NCBI RefSeq assembly: GCF_024500045.1
Contig: NZ_JTEO01000001.1
Location: 62,001-126,000, forward strand
Source of the DNA: Methanolobus chelungpuianus
Lineage (GTDB): Archaea; Halobacteriota; Methanosarcinia; Methanosarcinales; Methanosarcinaceae
Direction of reading: 5' to 3'
DNA length: 64,000 bases
Shown piece by piece: positions 36,681 through 45,616 of this stretch. A program made the position numbers and the translations under genes. The notes under the pieces were generated by a model. That model did no database searches and was not told the DNA's origin. It saw only the letters and a list, made by a program, of their open reading frames with translations. Within the stretch, counting starts at the first letter, position 1. Each line of letters starts with the position of its first letter.

Positions 36681-39095
36681 TTATCCCTGCTTCTCCATCT
36701 CTTTCTCTGCCTGCCGTATCCTTGGCACGATCCGCAGGACCGAGTCAGGGTTCAGGGATATCGAATCAATGCCCTCCCTCACAAGGAACTCGGCAAATTC
36801 CGGGAAGTCACTGGGCGCCTGCCCGCACAGGCCGCTATGCTTGCCGTTACGCTTTGCTCCCTGTATCGCCATGGAAACTATCCTTTTGACTGCCTCATCC
36901 CTTTCATCAAAGGACTCGGCAAGTATCTCCGAATCCCTGTCAACGCCCAGGGTCAGCTGGGTCAGGTCATTGGAGCCTATGGAAAAGCCGTCAAAGTATT
37001 TGCTGAATTCGTCTACGAGAAGGACGTTGCTTGGTATCTCGCACATCACATACACCTGCAGGCCGCTCCTGCCCCTTTCAAGGCCATGCTTCTTCATCTC
37101 GGCAAGCACTTTTTCCGCCTCGTCCACACGTCTGCAGAACGGGATCATAAGAATAAGGTTGGTGAGTCCCATCTCGTCCCTGACCTTCTTCATTGCCCTG
37201 CACTCAAGAGCAAAGCCTTCCCTGTACCTCTCATCATAATAACGGGAAGCTCCCCTGAAACCGAGCATGGGGTTGCTCTCCGCAAACTCGAAGTACCTGC
37301 CTCCCAGCAGGCTCTCATATTCGTTGGATTTGAAGTCGCTCATGCGTACGACCACTGGCTTGGGATAGAATGCGGCTGCAATGGTCCCCACTCCAAAGGA
37401 GAGCTTTTCCACAAAATAATCCTCTTTGCTGCCGTAACCTTTTGTGAGCCCCTCTATCTGTTCAAGCATAATGCTGTCCTGCACCTTTTCAGGATGCACA
37501 AGTGCCATGGGGTGGATGCGTATGTAGCTGGATATTATGAACTCCAGTCTTGCAAGCCCTATGCCGTCATTGGGGATCATTGACAGGCCAAAGGCCTCCT
37601 CGGGATTTCCAAGGTTCATCATGACCTCGGTATTTGTGCCTTCCATCTCCTTGAGGTCTACGCTTTCAGTATGGAACTTAAGTGCTCCTTCATACACTCT
37701 TCCGACGTCTCCCTCGGCACAGCTCACCGTGACATCCATGCCGGATGATAATTTCTCAGTAGCGTTCCCTGCACCTACCACCGCAGGGATTCCCAGCTCC
37801 CTGCTCACGATCGCTGCATGGCATGTTCTCCCGCCTTTATTGGTGATGATGGCTGCCGCCTTTTTCATCACAGGCTCCCAGTCAGGAGTGGTGGTATCTG
37901 CGACCAGCACTTCTCCTGCCTTGAATGAAGGAAGCACAGAAACATCTGGAATAACTCGAACTTTACCGGCTGCTATCTTACTGCCTACGCTCCGGCCCGT
38001 GACGATCACCGATGACCTCTCGTCAAGGACAAAGGTCTCAAGGACATCTTTCCTCTTCAGGGACTGCACGGTTTCGGGCCTTGCCTGTACGATGAATAGT
38101 TCCCCGGTCTCGCCATCCTTTGCCCATTCGATATCCATGGGCGATCTCTTTCCATTCTTTCCGGAGTAGTGGTCCTCTATGGTGAGTGCATAAGCTGCAA
38201 GCTGGAGGATCTCGTCATCATTGATACAGAAGCGTTTCCTGTCCGCCTCGGGAACATCCACGTTACGGGTCAGCACCCTGGAATCCCCGCGGCCGTATAT
38301 CATCTTTATCTCCTTTTCACCAAGCGTCTTGTTGATAATAGGCCTGTGTCCTTCCTTCAGTGTGGGCTTGAACACATAATATTCGTCAGGGTTCACGACC
38401 CCCTGCACTATATTCTCTCCAAGGCCGTAGGCTGCGGTTATGAACACCACATCCTCGAAGCCTGTTTCCGTATCGATGGTGAACATGACGCCGCTGGATG
38501 CAAGGTCCGAGCGCACCATTTTCATGACGCCTATGGAGAGGCCCACCTTGAAATGGTCGAAGTTGTTATTGACGCGGTATGATATCGCCCTGTCTGTAAA
38601 AAGTGATGCAAAACACCTGCTGCATGCATCTTTCAGTGAGTGGTACCCGTGGATGTTAAGGTAGGTCTCCTGCTGGCCTGCAAAGGATGCATTAGGAAGG
38701 TCTTCCGCAGTTGCCGAGCTGCGCACAGCCACGTCGGTGTCCGGCCCGTATTGTTCGCTGAGCTTGTCATACGCCTCTTTTATCTCGCTCCAGAGATCGT
38801 CCGGGATGCCTGCATCAAGAATGATGCCTCTCGCCTTCTTTCCCCTCTGCGAGAGATCGTGCACGTCTTCCGTATCCAGCCCTTCAAGGGTGTTCTTAAG
38901 TTCATTAAGAGAACCGGAAGATTCGAGAACGTGCCAGTATGCATCTGCGGTAACTGTAAACCCGTTCGGGATCCTGATACCCTTACCTGTCAGTTCCCTG
39001 TACATCTCCCCGATGGAGGCATTCTTGCCACCCACCAACGGAACATCATCTATTGTGATCTCTTCAAACCACCGGATATATTTGCTGTTTCCCAT
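36681..39095 (-). CDS. ppsA: Phosphoenolpyruvate synthase
   Basis: An enzyme of about 804 residues that makes phosphoenolpyruvate from pyruvate and ATP, yielding AMP and phosphate, the entry to gluconeogenesis in methanogens. N-terminal nucleotide-binding domain: WFEEITIDDVPLVGGKNASIGEMY, AVRSSATAEDLPNASFAGQQET; swivelling domain with the phosphorylated His in GGRTCHAAIVSRELGIPAVVG; C-terminal TIM barrel with FSIGSNDLTQLTLGVDRDS and SGLCGQAPSD. The ATG at 39095 has AGGGA closely upstream and fits the family better than the ATG at 39110. Full length. Confidence 0.96.
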   Translation of the reverse strand: MGNSKYIRWFEEITIDDVPLVGGKNASIGEMYRELTGKGIRIPNGFTVTADAYWHVLESSGSLNELKNTLEGLDTEDVHDLSQRGKKARGIILDAGIPDDLWSEIKEAYDKLSEQYGPDTDVAVRSSATAEDLPNASFAGQQETYLNIHGYHSLKDACSRCFASLFTDRAISYRVNNNFDHFKVGLSIGVMKMVRSDLASSGVMFTIDTETGFEDVVFITAAYGLGENIVQGVVNPDEYYVFKPTLKEGHRPIINKTLGEKEIKMIYGRGDSRVLTRNVDVPEADRKRFCINDDEILQLAAYALTIEDHYSGKNGKRSPMDIEWAKDGETGELFIVQARPETVQSLKRKDVLETFVLDERSSVIVTGRSVGSKIAAGKVRVIPDVSVLPSFKAGEVLVADTTTPDWEPVMKKAAAIITNKGGRTCHAAIVSRELGIPAVVGAGNATEKLSSGMDVTVSCAEGDVGRVYEGALKFHTESVDLKEMEGTNTEVMMNLGNPEEAFGLSMIPNDGIGLARLEFIISSYIRIHPMALVHPEKVQDSIMLEQIEGLTKGYGSKEDYFVEKLSFGVGTIAAAFYPKPVVVRMSDFKSNEYESLLGGRYFEFAESNPMLGFRGASRYYDERYREGFALECRAMKKVRDEMGLTNLILMIPFCRRVDEAEKVLAEMKKHGLERGRSGLQVYVMCEIPSNVLLVDEFSKYFDGFSIGSNDLTQLTLGVDRDSEILAESFDERDEAVKRIVSMAIQGAKRNGKHSGLCGQAPSDFPEFAEFLVREGIDSISLNPDSVLRIVPRIRQAEKEMEKQG

Positions 39096-39235
39096 ACTAG
39101 ATCCCTGCATCTGGAATTAAGGATAATAGGATAACATTGAACTTCAAAAGTATTATGTTTTTGCTGGCTTTCACGAACTAGGATAAGTATGTATGGATAA
39201 GCAAGAACATGTAGGTAAGCAAGGATGCGTGAATC

Positions 39236-40534
39236 TCAGCTGTCATATATTATCTCGGCGTCCACGCCAAAGATATCTTTTATCTGCGAGTTGAGCATCT
39301 TCCTTGCCTCTTCCAGTTTGCCCTCAGTTTCCTCCAGTTCTTTCCTTTCCGAATCAAGCTCGCTTAAGAGGAGGCTGGCTGAAGCCTGGCGCTGGACTAC
39401 CTGCTTCACGAGGTTCTCCCTTTCCCTGTAGACATCCAGCCGGCTTAGCTCTTCCCGGTGTGATCTTATCTCTGATACATATCGTTCTCTCTGGGCACGC
39501 AGGCCGGATATTGTTGAGGGATCCCTGAGCTTTTCTATCTGCCTGAGTATCTTGTCGTACATCTGGTCCTTAAGTCCCAGGTCCCTGTTATCAATCCTTT
39601 TTTTGAGCATGTCGAGAAACTGCCCGAGTTCATTCTCCCGGATCGAGGCAGGTTCATCCCTTATCATGCCAAGCAGCTTTCTGTTCTCAGGCGATAGCAC
39701 GTACATCTCGTTCTTGTCCTGTTTTTCCATTCTGGAAAGCGCCTTGGACATGGGCGTGAACAATCTGCTGATCTCCGCATCCACGGCAGACACCTTCCCT
39801 TCAAGTGCCCTGATCCGCTCTTCAAGGTCTCTCGCTCTTTCAAAGTCCCTGCCGCCCTCAAGTCCTTCAATCCCGGCTGTAGTAGCTGCAAGCTCCTTCT
39901 GTACAGCCTCGTACTTTGACTCAAGATCGGCCATCCTTTCACTATACTGTTCTGCAATCCTCATTTGCTGATGTATGTTCTCCACCTGTTCAGGGAGCTT
40001 TTCAAAGGCGTCTGTCCTTTTCCTTTTATTCTCAAGGAGAGCATGGAGCTCATCAAGCTGTCTTTCAAGGTTTACAAGGCTGAGGATGATGTTCTCGAAT
40101 TCCCTTGGGTAGAGGGCTTTTATGTATAACTGGCTTCTGCGGGTGTTATCTAAGGCAGTTTTAAGGACGGATCGTGCATCCATGTAGAATTCAAGTGCAT
40201 CCCTGGGTTCCCGGCCGAAAGGCACCCTTATCTTTCCTGTGACAAGGTCAAGGTTATGGGCTACATTATCCCTGTTCGAGTCTCCTGCTTTCTCCATCTT
40301 TTTGCTGGCTTCGGCAAGCGCTTCTGCCTCAAGCAGGCTTTTCTTGGCACCACTGATCTGCTTGACAGCTGCGTCTATCTCTGTATACTTCTCCCCTATC
40401 TGCGGCCTCAGTGAGCCGAATTCTTTTTCGCGCTCCTCCCTGATCAGTTCAGGGAGCTTGCTGAACTGGAGCTTTACTGGTGTGACCTCAGTATCTTTCT
40501 GCCTTTTCCCGAATATCTTCTCTATGAATTTCAT
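39236..40534 (-). CDS. Long coiled-coil protein, unknown
   Basis: A 432-residue protein, soluble and highly charged. After a basic start (MKFIEKIFGKRQKD) nearly everything from about residue 45 is predicted-looking coiled coil, with a less helical break around residues 95-130 (GKIRVPFGREPRDALEFY) and a further break near 255-300 (FTPMSKALSRMEKQDKNEMYVLSPENRKLLGMI). No ATPase motif, so not SMC-like by itself. I recognise no family. It stands between modC and ppsA on the same strand, 106 bases after modC. Confidence 0.75.
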   Translation of the reverse strand: MKFIEKIFGKRQKDTEVTPVKLQFSKLPELIREEREKEFGSLRPQIGEKYTEIDAAVKQISGAKKSLLEAEALAEASKKMEKAGDSNRDNVAHNLDLVTGKIRVPFGREPRDALEFYMDARSVLKTALDNTRRSQLYIKALYPREFENIILSLVNLERQLDELHALLENKRKRTDAFEKLPEQVENIHQQMRIAEQYSERMADLESKYEAVQKELAATTAGIEGLEGGRDFERARDLEERIRALEGKVSAVDAEISRLFTPMSKALSRMEKQDKNEMYVLSPENRKLLGMIRDEPASIRENELGQFLDMLKKRIDNRDLGLKDQMYDKILRQIEKLRDPSTISGLRAQRERYVSEIRSHREELSRLDVYRERENLVKQVVQRQASASLLLSELDSERKELEETEGKLEEARKMLNSQIKDIFGVDAEIIYDS

Positions 40535-40640
40535 TCTCTTTATGAACAGAGGGAATCCTGCGTTAAAAGCCTGTTGGAATCTCGCTTCCTGCCAGTTCCT
40601 GCAAATCCCGGATCTCCTGAGAAGGCGGTCGGTCCTGTCT

Positions 40641-41762
40641 TTAAAAGAGCACTATCCTGTTCATGTCAATGCGGATCCTGCAGGCATCTCCGGTCTGGAG
40701 ACCCCTGTTCTCCAGAAGCTGATTTGGCACTTCAGCAAAAAGCAGGTCCTGATGCTCAGGCACTTCAAGAGCCATCAGTCTGCTCGATCCCTTATTGATC
40801 GTGCTCCTCACAGATGCGCTGAAAATATTGCTCTCCTGTGTAGTGCCTTCCATATCTTCCCGGAGAATACGGATGTTCTCAGGCCGGATGCCCCAGGATG
40901 TCCTGTCCCCTGTTCTCAGTCCGGTATTGTTGGCTTTTATCAGCATTTCCCCGCTCTTCAAAAGGACAGTGCCCGACCCGTTATCCGCTTCCACCACTAC
41001 GGCGTCGCCGAAGATGTTGGACATGCCCACAAGTTCGGCAACATGCCTGTTGTTGGGATGGTAGAATACTTCCTCGGGCGTGCCTGTCTGCTGCACGCGC
41101 CCTTCATGGAAAACCACCACCTTATCAGCTATTGTGAAAGCTTCCACATGGTTGTGCGTGATAAAGAGTACCGGTATCCCGAGCTCTCTCTGTATCTGCT
41201 TGATCCTTTCCCGGAGTTTCATGCGGACGATCATGTCCAGCGCCGAGAAGGGTTCGTCCAGCAGCAGGATATCGGGTTTCGGGGCCAGCGCGCGGGCCAG
41301 CGCTACCCTTTGTTTCTGTCCTCCCGACAGCTGCGAGGGGTAATTGTCCTCAAGGCCCTCGATATGGAGCAGGTGCAGCATCTCCCGGACCCTTCTGTCC
41401 TTTTCCTCCTCGCCCCATCCTTTCAGGCCGTAGGCTATGTTCTTTTTGACATCCATGTGGGGGAAAAGGGCATAGTTCTGGAAAACGTAGCCTAGACTGC
41501 GTTCCTGGACCGGAAGGTTGATCTGCTTATGGCAGTCGAAGTACGTCCTGTCATTGACTATTATCTTACCGCCATTTGGTTCCAGCAGCCCTGATATGCA
41601 CTGGAGGGTCGTGGTCTTCCCGGAACCGGAGCGTCCGAAAAGTACCACCAGCTCGTTGCCGGCCTCGAACTTGGCATCAAGCAGGAAAGCCGGCTCTATA
41701 CCTCTCTTCTTATCGCTCTTCTTCCTGTAGTACCGTTTCCTGAAATCCACTCTGATGCCCAT
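40641..41762 (-). CDS. modC: Molybdate/tungstate ABC transporter ATP-binding protein
   Basis: A 373-residue ATPase that powers uptake through ModB. Walker A GRSGSGKT at 43-50, Q-loop VFQNYALFPH, signature LSGGQKQR, Walker B LLLDEPFSALD, and switch His in FITHNHVEA. The C-terminal 130 residues form TOBE-type domains (TSWGIRPENIRIL, then FSASVRSTINKGSSRLMALEVPEH), usual for ModC and thought to bind oxyanion. The N-terminal 20 residues are unusually basic. It follows modB by nine bases; a molybdate rather than tungstate preference is not readable from sequence. Confidence 0.93.
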   Translation of the reverse strand: MGIRVDFRKRYYRKKSDKKRGIEPAFLLDAKFEAGNELVVLFGRSGSGKTTTLQCISGLLEPNGGKIIVNDRTYFDCHKQINLPVQERSLGYVFQNYALFPHMDVKKNIAYGLKGWGEEEKDRRVREMLHLLHIEGLEDNYPSQLSGGQKQRVALARALAPKPDILLLDEPFSALDMIVRMKLRERIKQIQRELGIPVLFITHNHVEAFTIADKVVVFHEGRVQQTGTPEEVFYHPNNRHVAELVGMSNIFGDAVVVEADNGSGTVLLKSGEMLIKANNTGLRTGDRTSWGIRPENIRILREDMEGTTQESNIFSASVRSTINKGSSRLMALEVPEHQDLLFAEVPNQLLENRGLQTGDACRIRIDMNRIVLF

Positions 41763-41771
41763 ACTTCCTCC

Positions 41772-42443
41772 TCATATCCTCCAGCTGTTAACAAGTTTTG
41801 CAGTCACGGCCATGGAAAGGAAAGATATTGCCACGAGTATGATGACCAGCATATTGGCAAGCTCGCTGTTGCCTGCCTGGAATGCGCTGTATATAGAGAT
41901 CGACATTGTGTTGGTCCTTCCCGGGATATTGCCGGCGACCATGAGCGTTGCACCGAATTCCCCCACGGCCCTTGCAAAGCTCAGGACGATGCCTGCAAGT
42001 ATGCCCTTTCTGGCAAGCGGGAGCGTAATGAAGAGTGCAGTGTCAAGCTCCTTCCTTCCCAGGGTGAATGCTGCATATTCGAAATCCCTGTCCACGGCCT
42101 CGATGGCTGCCGTGGTGGTCTTGACCATCAGCGGAATAGACACTATGAAAGCCGCAATGGCAGCGGCCTCCCAGGTGAATAGTATGCTCCATCCTGTTAT
42201 GTTGTACAATATGCTGCCAAGAAAGCCGTTCCTGCCCAGGAGCACCACCAGCAGGTAACCTGTCACCGTGGGTGGAAGCACAAGGGGTAAAGTAACAAAG
42301 ATGTCTGCAAGCCATTTTCCCCTGAAATCACGTCTTGCGAGTATATATGATATGATCACGCCTGCCAGCGCCACTGCAAGCGTGGATATTACCGCAATTT
42401 TCAGTGTAATTGAAAGGGGGAACCAGATCTGTTCTATCATCAC
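41772..42443 (-). CDS. modB: Molybdate/tungstate ABC transporter permease
   Basis: A 223-residue membrane permease with about five or six helices. The coupling-helix motif RAVGEFGATLMVAGNIPGRTNT is the ModB/CysT signature, and LPLVLPPTVTGYLLVVLLG is also typical. It lies between modA (91 bases upstream) and modC (nine bases downstream). An AT-rich ACATATATTTTGG just upstream and an inverted repeat in the modA-modB gap may influence its expression. Confidence 0.94.
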   Translation of the reverse strand: MMIEQIWFPLSITLKIAVISTLAVALAGVIISYILARRDFRGKWLADIFVTLPLVLPPTVTGYLLVVLLGRNGFLGSILYNITGWSILFTWEAAAIAAFIVSIPLMVKTTTAAIEAVDRDFEYAAFTLGRKELDTALFITLPLARKGILAGIVLSFARAVGEFGATLMVAGNIPGRTNTMSISIYSAFQAGNSELANMLVIILVAISFLSMAVTAKLVNSWRI

Positions 42444-42472
42444 TTACATTCCAAAATATATGTCCTGAATCC

Positions 42473-42512
42473 TTATGTCCCCAATATAGATTTACTTTTG
42501 TTCCGGACATAA
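42473..42512 (-). repeat. Inverted repeat in the modA-modB gap
   Basis: TTATGTCC (42473-42480) and GGACATAA (42505-42512) are exact reverse complements separated by 24 bases, between the modA stop and the modB start. The same word TTATGTCC occurs inside the operator upstream of modA (43394-43401). It may be a second regulator site or an RNA hairpin that sets the modA:modB ratio. Confidence 0.45.
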
Positions 42513-42534
42513 CTGTCCTGTCAGGCGCTGCATC

Positions 42535-43341
42535 TCACTCGCTCTGAGGAATGCTGAACCCATATTGTTCCAGTATGGTTCTGCCGTTCTCTCCCGTCAC
42601 GAAGTCCACAAATCTCTGTGATTCTTCGAGATGCCGGGTGGATGAGACAACAGCTATTGGGTATGTGACGGGTGTGCTCACGGGGACAGAGGTTACCACT
42701 TCAATTGTATCCCGCCGTGCAGACGATGCGTCGGTGCTGAACACAAATCCCGCATCAGCTTCTCCCATTTCCACGTAGACAAGCACCTGCTTCACGTTCT
42801 CTCCCATGAGCATCTTGCCTGAAACGCTGCCCCACATCCCGGCGCTGACTAGTGATTCCCTTGCATATTTACCTGCGGGCACTGTCTCCGGATTCCCTAT
42901 CGCTATGTTCCTGACATCGGACCTCGTAAGGTCTTCCATGCCTGTGATCCCAAGACCGTTACCCTTTGGGACTATCAGCACGAGGGAGTTCTCCACGAAA
43001 TCCTCTCTTGTATCGTTATGTATCAAGCCCTTTGATGCAAGCATGTCCATCTGGTCCCGGGCAGCCGATGCAAACACATCTATGGGCGCTCCGCCCTCGA
43101 TCTGTGACCTGAGGGTTCCCGATGACGCAAAGTTGAAAACGACATCTATGCCCGGATTATCTGTTTCGAACTCCTTCTCCATTGCTGTGAAAGCTTCGGT
43201 AAGGCTTGCAGCAGAGGATACTGTTATTGTTGTGTTCTGCGTCGGCCTTGTACCTGTGTCAGTGTCCGTACATCCGCTCACAAAGAGCCCCATCGTTAAG
43301 ATGGCTGCAATAGCCAGGATCAGTTTTTTGCTTAGTGCCAT
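42535..43341 (-). CDS. modA: Molybdate/tungstate-binding lipoprotein
   Basis: A 268-residue exported solute-binding lipoprotein. Lipobox FVSGC gives Cys24. The mature part is a type II periplasmic-binding protein of the ModA group: TITVSSAASLTEAFTAMEKEFE, NFASSGTLRSQIEGGAPIDVFASA, DVRNIAIGNPETVPAGKYARE, GEADAGFVFSTDA and VTYPIAVVSSTRH. First gene of modABC. GGAGGAG before the ATG at 43341 decides the start against an open frame reaching 43428 that runs through the operator. Confidence 0.94.
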   Translation of the reverse strand: MALSKKLILAIAAILTMGLFVSGCTDTDTGTRPTQNTTITVSSAASLTEAFTAMEKEFETDNPGIDVVFNFASSGTLRSQIEGGAPIDVFASAARDQMDMLASKGLIHNDTREDFVENSLVLIVPKGNGLGITGMEDLTRSDVRNIAIGNPETVPAGKYARESLVSAGMWGSVSGKMLMGENVKQVLVYVEMGEADAGFVFSTDASSARRDTIEVVTSVPVSTPVTYPIAVVSSTRHLEESQRFVDFVTGENGRTILEQYGFSIPQSE

Positions 43342-43391
43342 GATTGTTACTCTCCTCCGGTAGCCTGAATAACGACAAAGATAATTTCCTA

Positions 43392-43415
43392 CGTTATGTC
43401 CGACTGTACATAACG
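43392..43415 (-). promoter_or_regulatory. ModE-type operator upstream of modABC
   Basis: CGTTATGT-CCGACTGT-ACATAACG is a perfect eight-base inverted repeat with an eight-base spacer. It closely resembles the bacterial ModE site, recalled as CGnTATATA-N6-8-TATATAnCG. It lies 50 bases before the modA start, exactly over the transcription start expected from the TATA box at 43433-43441, so a bound repressor would block initiation. No ModE gene is in the window. Confidence 0.65.
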
Positions 43416-43432
43416 GTCTCTTCCTCATTTTA

Positions 43433-43441
43433 CTATAAGTA
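43433..43441 (-). promoter_or_regulatory. TATA box of modABC
   Basis: On the minus strand ACTTATAGT preceded by an A-rich element lies about 25 bases before the inferred transcription start near 43411. The start would fall inside the ModE-like palindrome. Confidence 0.5.
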
Positions 43442-43549
43442 GTTTTCTGAAGGGGGATTCTGTTAAGTTAAGGAGTACGGACTAATGGATGAACCCACAT
43501 GAATCAGGTAGATATCTGGGATCAGAAAATTATACATTAAAACAGAAAA

Positions 43550-43569
43550 AAGCAGCATCACGGCTGCTT
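43550..43569 (-). terminator. Hairpin terminator of the cyclophilin gene
   Basis: On the minus strand AAGCAGC-CGTGAT-GCTGCTT, a perfect seven-base-pair stem, starts nine bases after the stop codon and is followed by TTTTCTGTTTTAAT. Confidence 0.6.
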
Positions 43570-43578
43570 CAAAAAGAG

Positions 43579-44010
43579 TTACTCTTCAACAATGGTGACT
43601 TTCTTCATCTTGTCTTTTGCCTTGATCTTGTTCACGACATCCATGCCTTCGATGACCTGGCCGAAGACTGTGTGGACGCCGTCAAGGTGGGGCTGTGGCG
43701 AGTGTGTGATGAAGAACTGGCTGCCGCCGGTATCCTTGCCTGCGTGGGCCATGGAGAGCGCGCCCTTGCCGTGCTTGCGCGGGTTGCCCTTGGTTTCGCA
43801 CTTGATGCTGTAGCCTGGTCCGCCGGTGCCGTCTCCCTTGGGGCACCCGCCTTGGATAACGAAATTGGGGATGACCCTGTGGAAAGTGAGCCCGTCATAG
43901 TATCCTTTCTTTATGAGCTTCTCGAAGTTCTCCACGGTCTTTGGCGCATCCTTCTCGAACAGTTCCAGTACGATGTTGCCTTTCTCGGTTTCGATGATCG
44001 CTTTCTTCAT
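43579..44010 (-). CDS. Cyclophilin-type peptidyl-prolyl cis-trans isomerase
   Basis: A 143-residue single-domain cyclophilin, cytosolic, that speeds proline isomerisation in protein folding. Key segments are [51 protein letters not shown] and [16 protein letters not shown], containing the catalytic Arg and Phe residues. The ATG at 44010 has AGGTG upstream; a GTG at 44019 is the alternative. Its promoter region contains the palindrome that ends the pilin-like cluster. Confidence 0.96.
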   Translation of the reverse strand: MKKAIIETEKGNIVLELFEKDAPKTVENFEKLIKKGYYDGLTFHRVIPNFVIQGGCPKGDGTGGPGYSIKCETKGNPRKHGKGALSMAHAGKDTGGSQFFITHSPQPHLDGVHTVFGQVIEGMDVVNKIKAKDKMKKVTIVEE

Positions 44011-44050
44011 ATGATTCACCTTATTTGCAGGTTCAATGGGCGGGATTGAT

Positions 44051-44075
44051 TTAAGGGTTTCTGTAAAACCCTTAA
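44051..44075 (-). terminator. Palindrome ending the twelve-gene pilin-like cluster
   Basis: TTAAGGGTTT-CTGTA-AAACCCTTAA, a perfect ten-base-pair stem with a five-base loop, starts nine bases after the stop codon of the last cluster gene. No strong T-tract follows. It could equally be a regulatory site for the cyclophilin gene, whose start lies 41 bases further on. Confidence 0.5.
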
Positions 44076-44083
44076 TTGCTTAC

Positions 44084-45601
44084 TTATTCGAGTGTCACTT
44101 CTACATCATTGCTTGTGATGTGCAGGTATGTGAGGACGCCGCCTCCGCCATCATAAATCAAGGTGTATGTGGACTCATCCATGTTGATCTTATTGTTTTT
44201 TTTATTCTTGTTTGGCTGTGCATTATTACCTTCCAGCCACGTACACTCGATAACACCATCCTGTGACAGGAGTTTCATATAGTGCTGGGTGATGTTATTC
44301 ACTGATTGTATGCTGTTCGCATTGCTTCCGGTGATATTAATATCCGGTGTCATTCTTGTAGGGCTGATAGGACCCCAAGAATATTCTTCATCAGATTTTT
44401 GCGAATCATATTTTAGCATATAAGTGTCATTCACAAGGTCAAGTGTACTGTTTGCTTCCTTGTTTGTAGCTGAATAAACTGGGTAAGTGCTTATGCTTTC
44501 CCATACTTCCACTTGGCTGCCGTCACCAAAAGCAGCATCTGTATATGTAATAGTTAAGCCGAGAGTATAAGGATGAGGCTGACTAACTTTTTTGACTTCA
44601 TATGTCAGAGTCTTCGTTTTTGATGTAGCAGTGATTTTTGAGCCTGCAGGGTTAAAATTGGATGCATCGGTATCTACAGCTTCTAAATAGAAAGAGAAGT
44701 TGCCGATTGGTGTGGAGTTTGACTGGTTTAACTTGCCGATCTTGAACGAATTCATCAAGGGGAATGTTCCCATCTTGGGTTTTGTATCCATCTCGATGAT
44801 AGCTGTCTTATTTCTGTGGTCAAGCATAGCAGTGGTGGTTGTCAGTGTCTCTGCATACTCTGCCCACCCGTCATAGAACTCGCTGTTAAAATAGATAAGG
44901 ATCTTATCACAGTTAAGGGGGTTTGTGAAACTATTGCCCAGGGTTGTGTTTGGGTAAAGCACCACGGGCTTATTGGAGGCCTTCACCTTCATATTCACAT
45001 TTGAACTTCCTCCGACAGAGTCACTGCCTGTCACTTTCATGATCGGGAGGGTTAAAGTCTCGCCGTTATAATGGAACTCAGGCGGCGATACCATTATAGT
45101 TCCTCCATCCGGATATCTGGACCAGATGCCTCCCCCCTCATAAGCTATGATTCTGTTTCCGGAATAGTATCTTACTTTCCCCATGGATGCATTGAATCCT
45201 GTAAAATTCTGTTCATTCTCTTCATACCATTTCCATGAATTCCAGGTTCCACGGTTCGGGTAAAAACTGTTATACCAGGAGGAATCGGAAGATAAAGCTA
45301 TAACCATTATGCTGCTCTCATTGTAGGACTCCGGGTTCCCGTGCACTGCGATATTCTCTCCCATAAGGGTAAGCGACGTTGTCTGAAGAGGAGATTCTCC
45401 AAGTGATGATTTACTTGTCCTGGAGTCAAAGACCGTAAATGCCTGTTCCACCTTCTGGGCTTTAGCCATCTCCTGAGTGTCACCAATCAAAGGTGCAGTG
45501 TAAAGGAGCATCAGACCTATCGACAACAGGCTAATAACAAGAATTATTGAGATACCGATCACGGATGAAACCGCAGTATCATTTTTCAACATGGTTTTCA
45601 A
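44084..45601 (-). CDS. Pilin-like surface protein A, module 1
   Basis: A 505-residue protein and last gene of module 1. A short polar start, then KNDTAVSSVIGISIILVISL, a hydrophobic helix like archaeal Pilin_N domains, and a long extracellular-type domain rich in Ser/Thr/Asn with many N-glycosylation-type sequons. The region from about 45 to 270 (QAFTVFDSRTSKSSLGESPLQ, YEGGGIWSRYPDGG, PEFHYNGETLTLPIMK) is homologous to protein B; about 230 more residues follow, ending YLHITSNDVEVTLE. Its counterpart in module 2 is 48922-50367. Start is TTG 45601 or ATG 45592; GGGGAGAG precedes both. Resembles haloarchaeal DUF7289-type proteins (recalled, not searched). Confidence 0.8.
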   Translation of the reverse strand: MKTMLKNDTAVSSVIGISIILVISLLSIGLMLLYTAPLIGDTQEMAKAQKVEQAFTVFDSRTSKSSLGESPLQTTSLTLMGENIAVHGNPESYNESSIMVIALSSDSSWYNSFYPNRGTWNSWKWYEENEQNFTGFNASMGKVRYYSGNRIIAYEGGGIWSRYPDGGTIMVSPPEFHYNGETLTLPIMKVTGSDSVGGSSNVNMKVKASNKPVVLYPNTTLGNSFTNPLNCDKILIYFNSEFYDGWAEYAETLTTTTAMLDHRNKTAIIEMDTKPKMGTFPLMNSFKIGKLNQSNSTPIGNFSFYLEAVDTDASNFNPAGSKITATSKTKTLTYEVKKVSQPHPYTLGLTITYTDAAFGDGSQVEVWESISTYPVYSATNKEANSTLDLVNDTYMLKYDSQKSDEEYSWGPISPTRMTPDINITGSNANSIQSVNNITQHYMKLLSQDGVIECTWLEGNNAQPNKNKKNNKINMDESTYTLIYDGGGGVLTYLHITSNDVEVTLE

Positions 45602-45616
45602 AGCTCTCCCCTTCTT

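Noticed and set aside
40239-41495. A 418-codon open frame on the + strand
   Set aside because: Antisense to the coiled-coil gene and modC, both of which have clear coding evidence; its protein resembles nothing and crosses the intergenic region.
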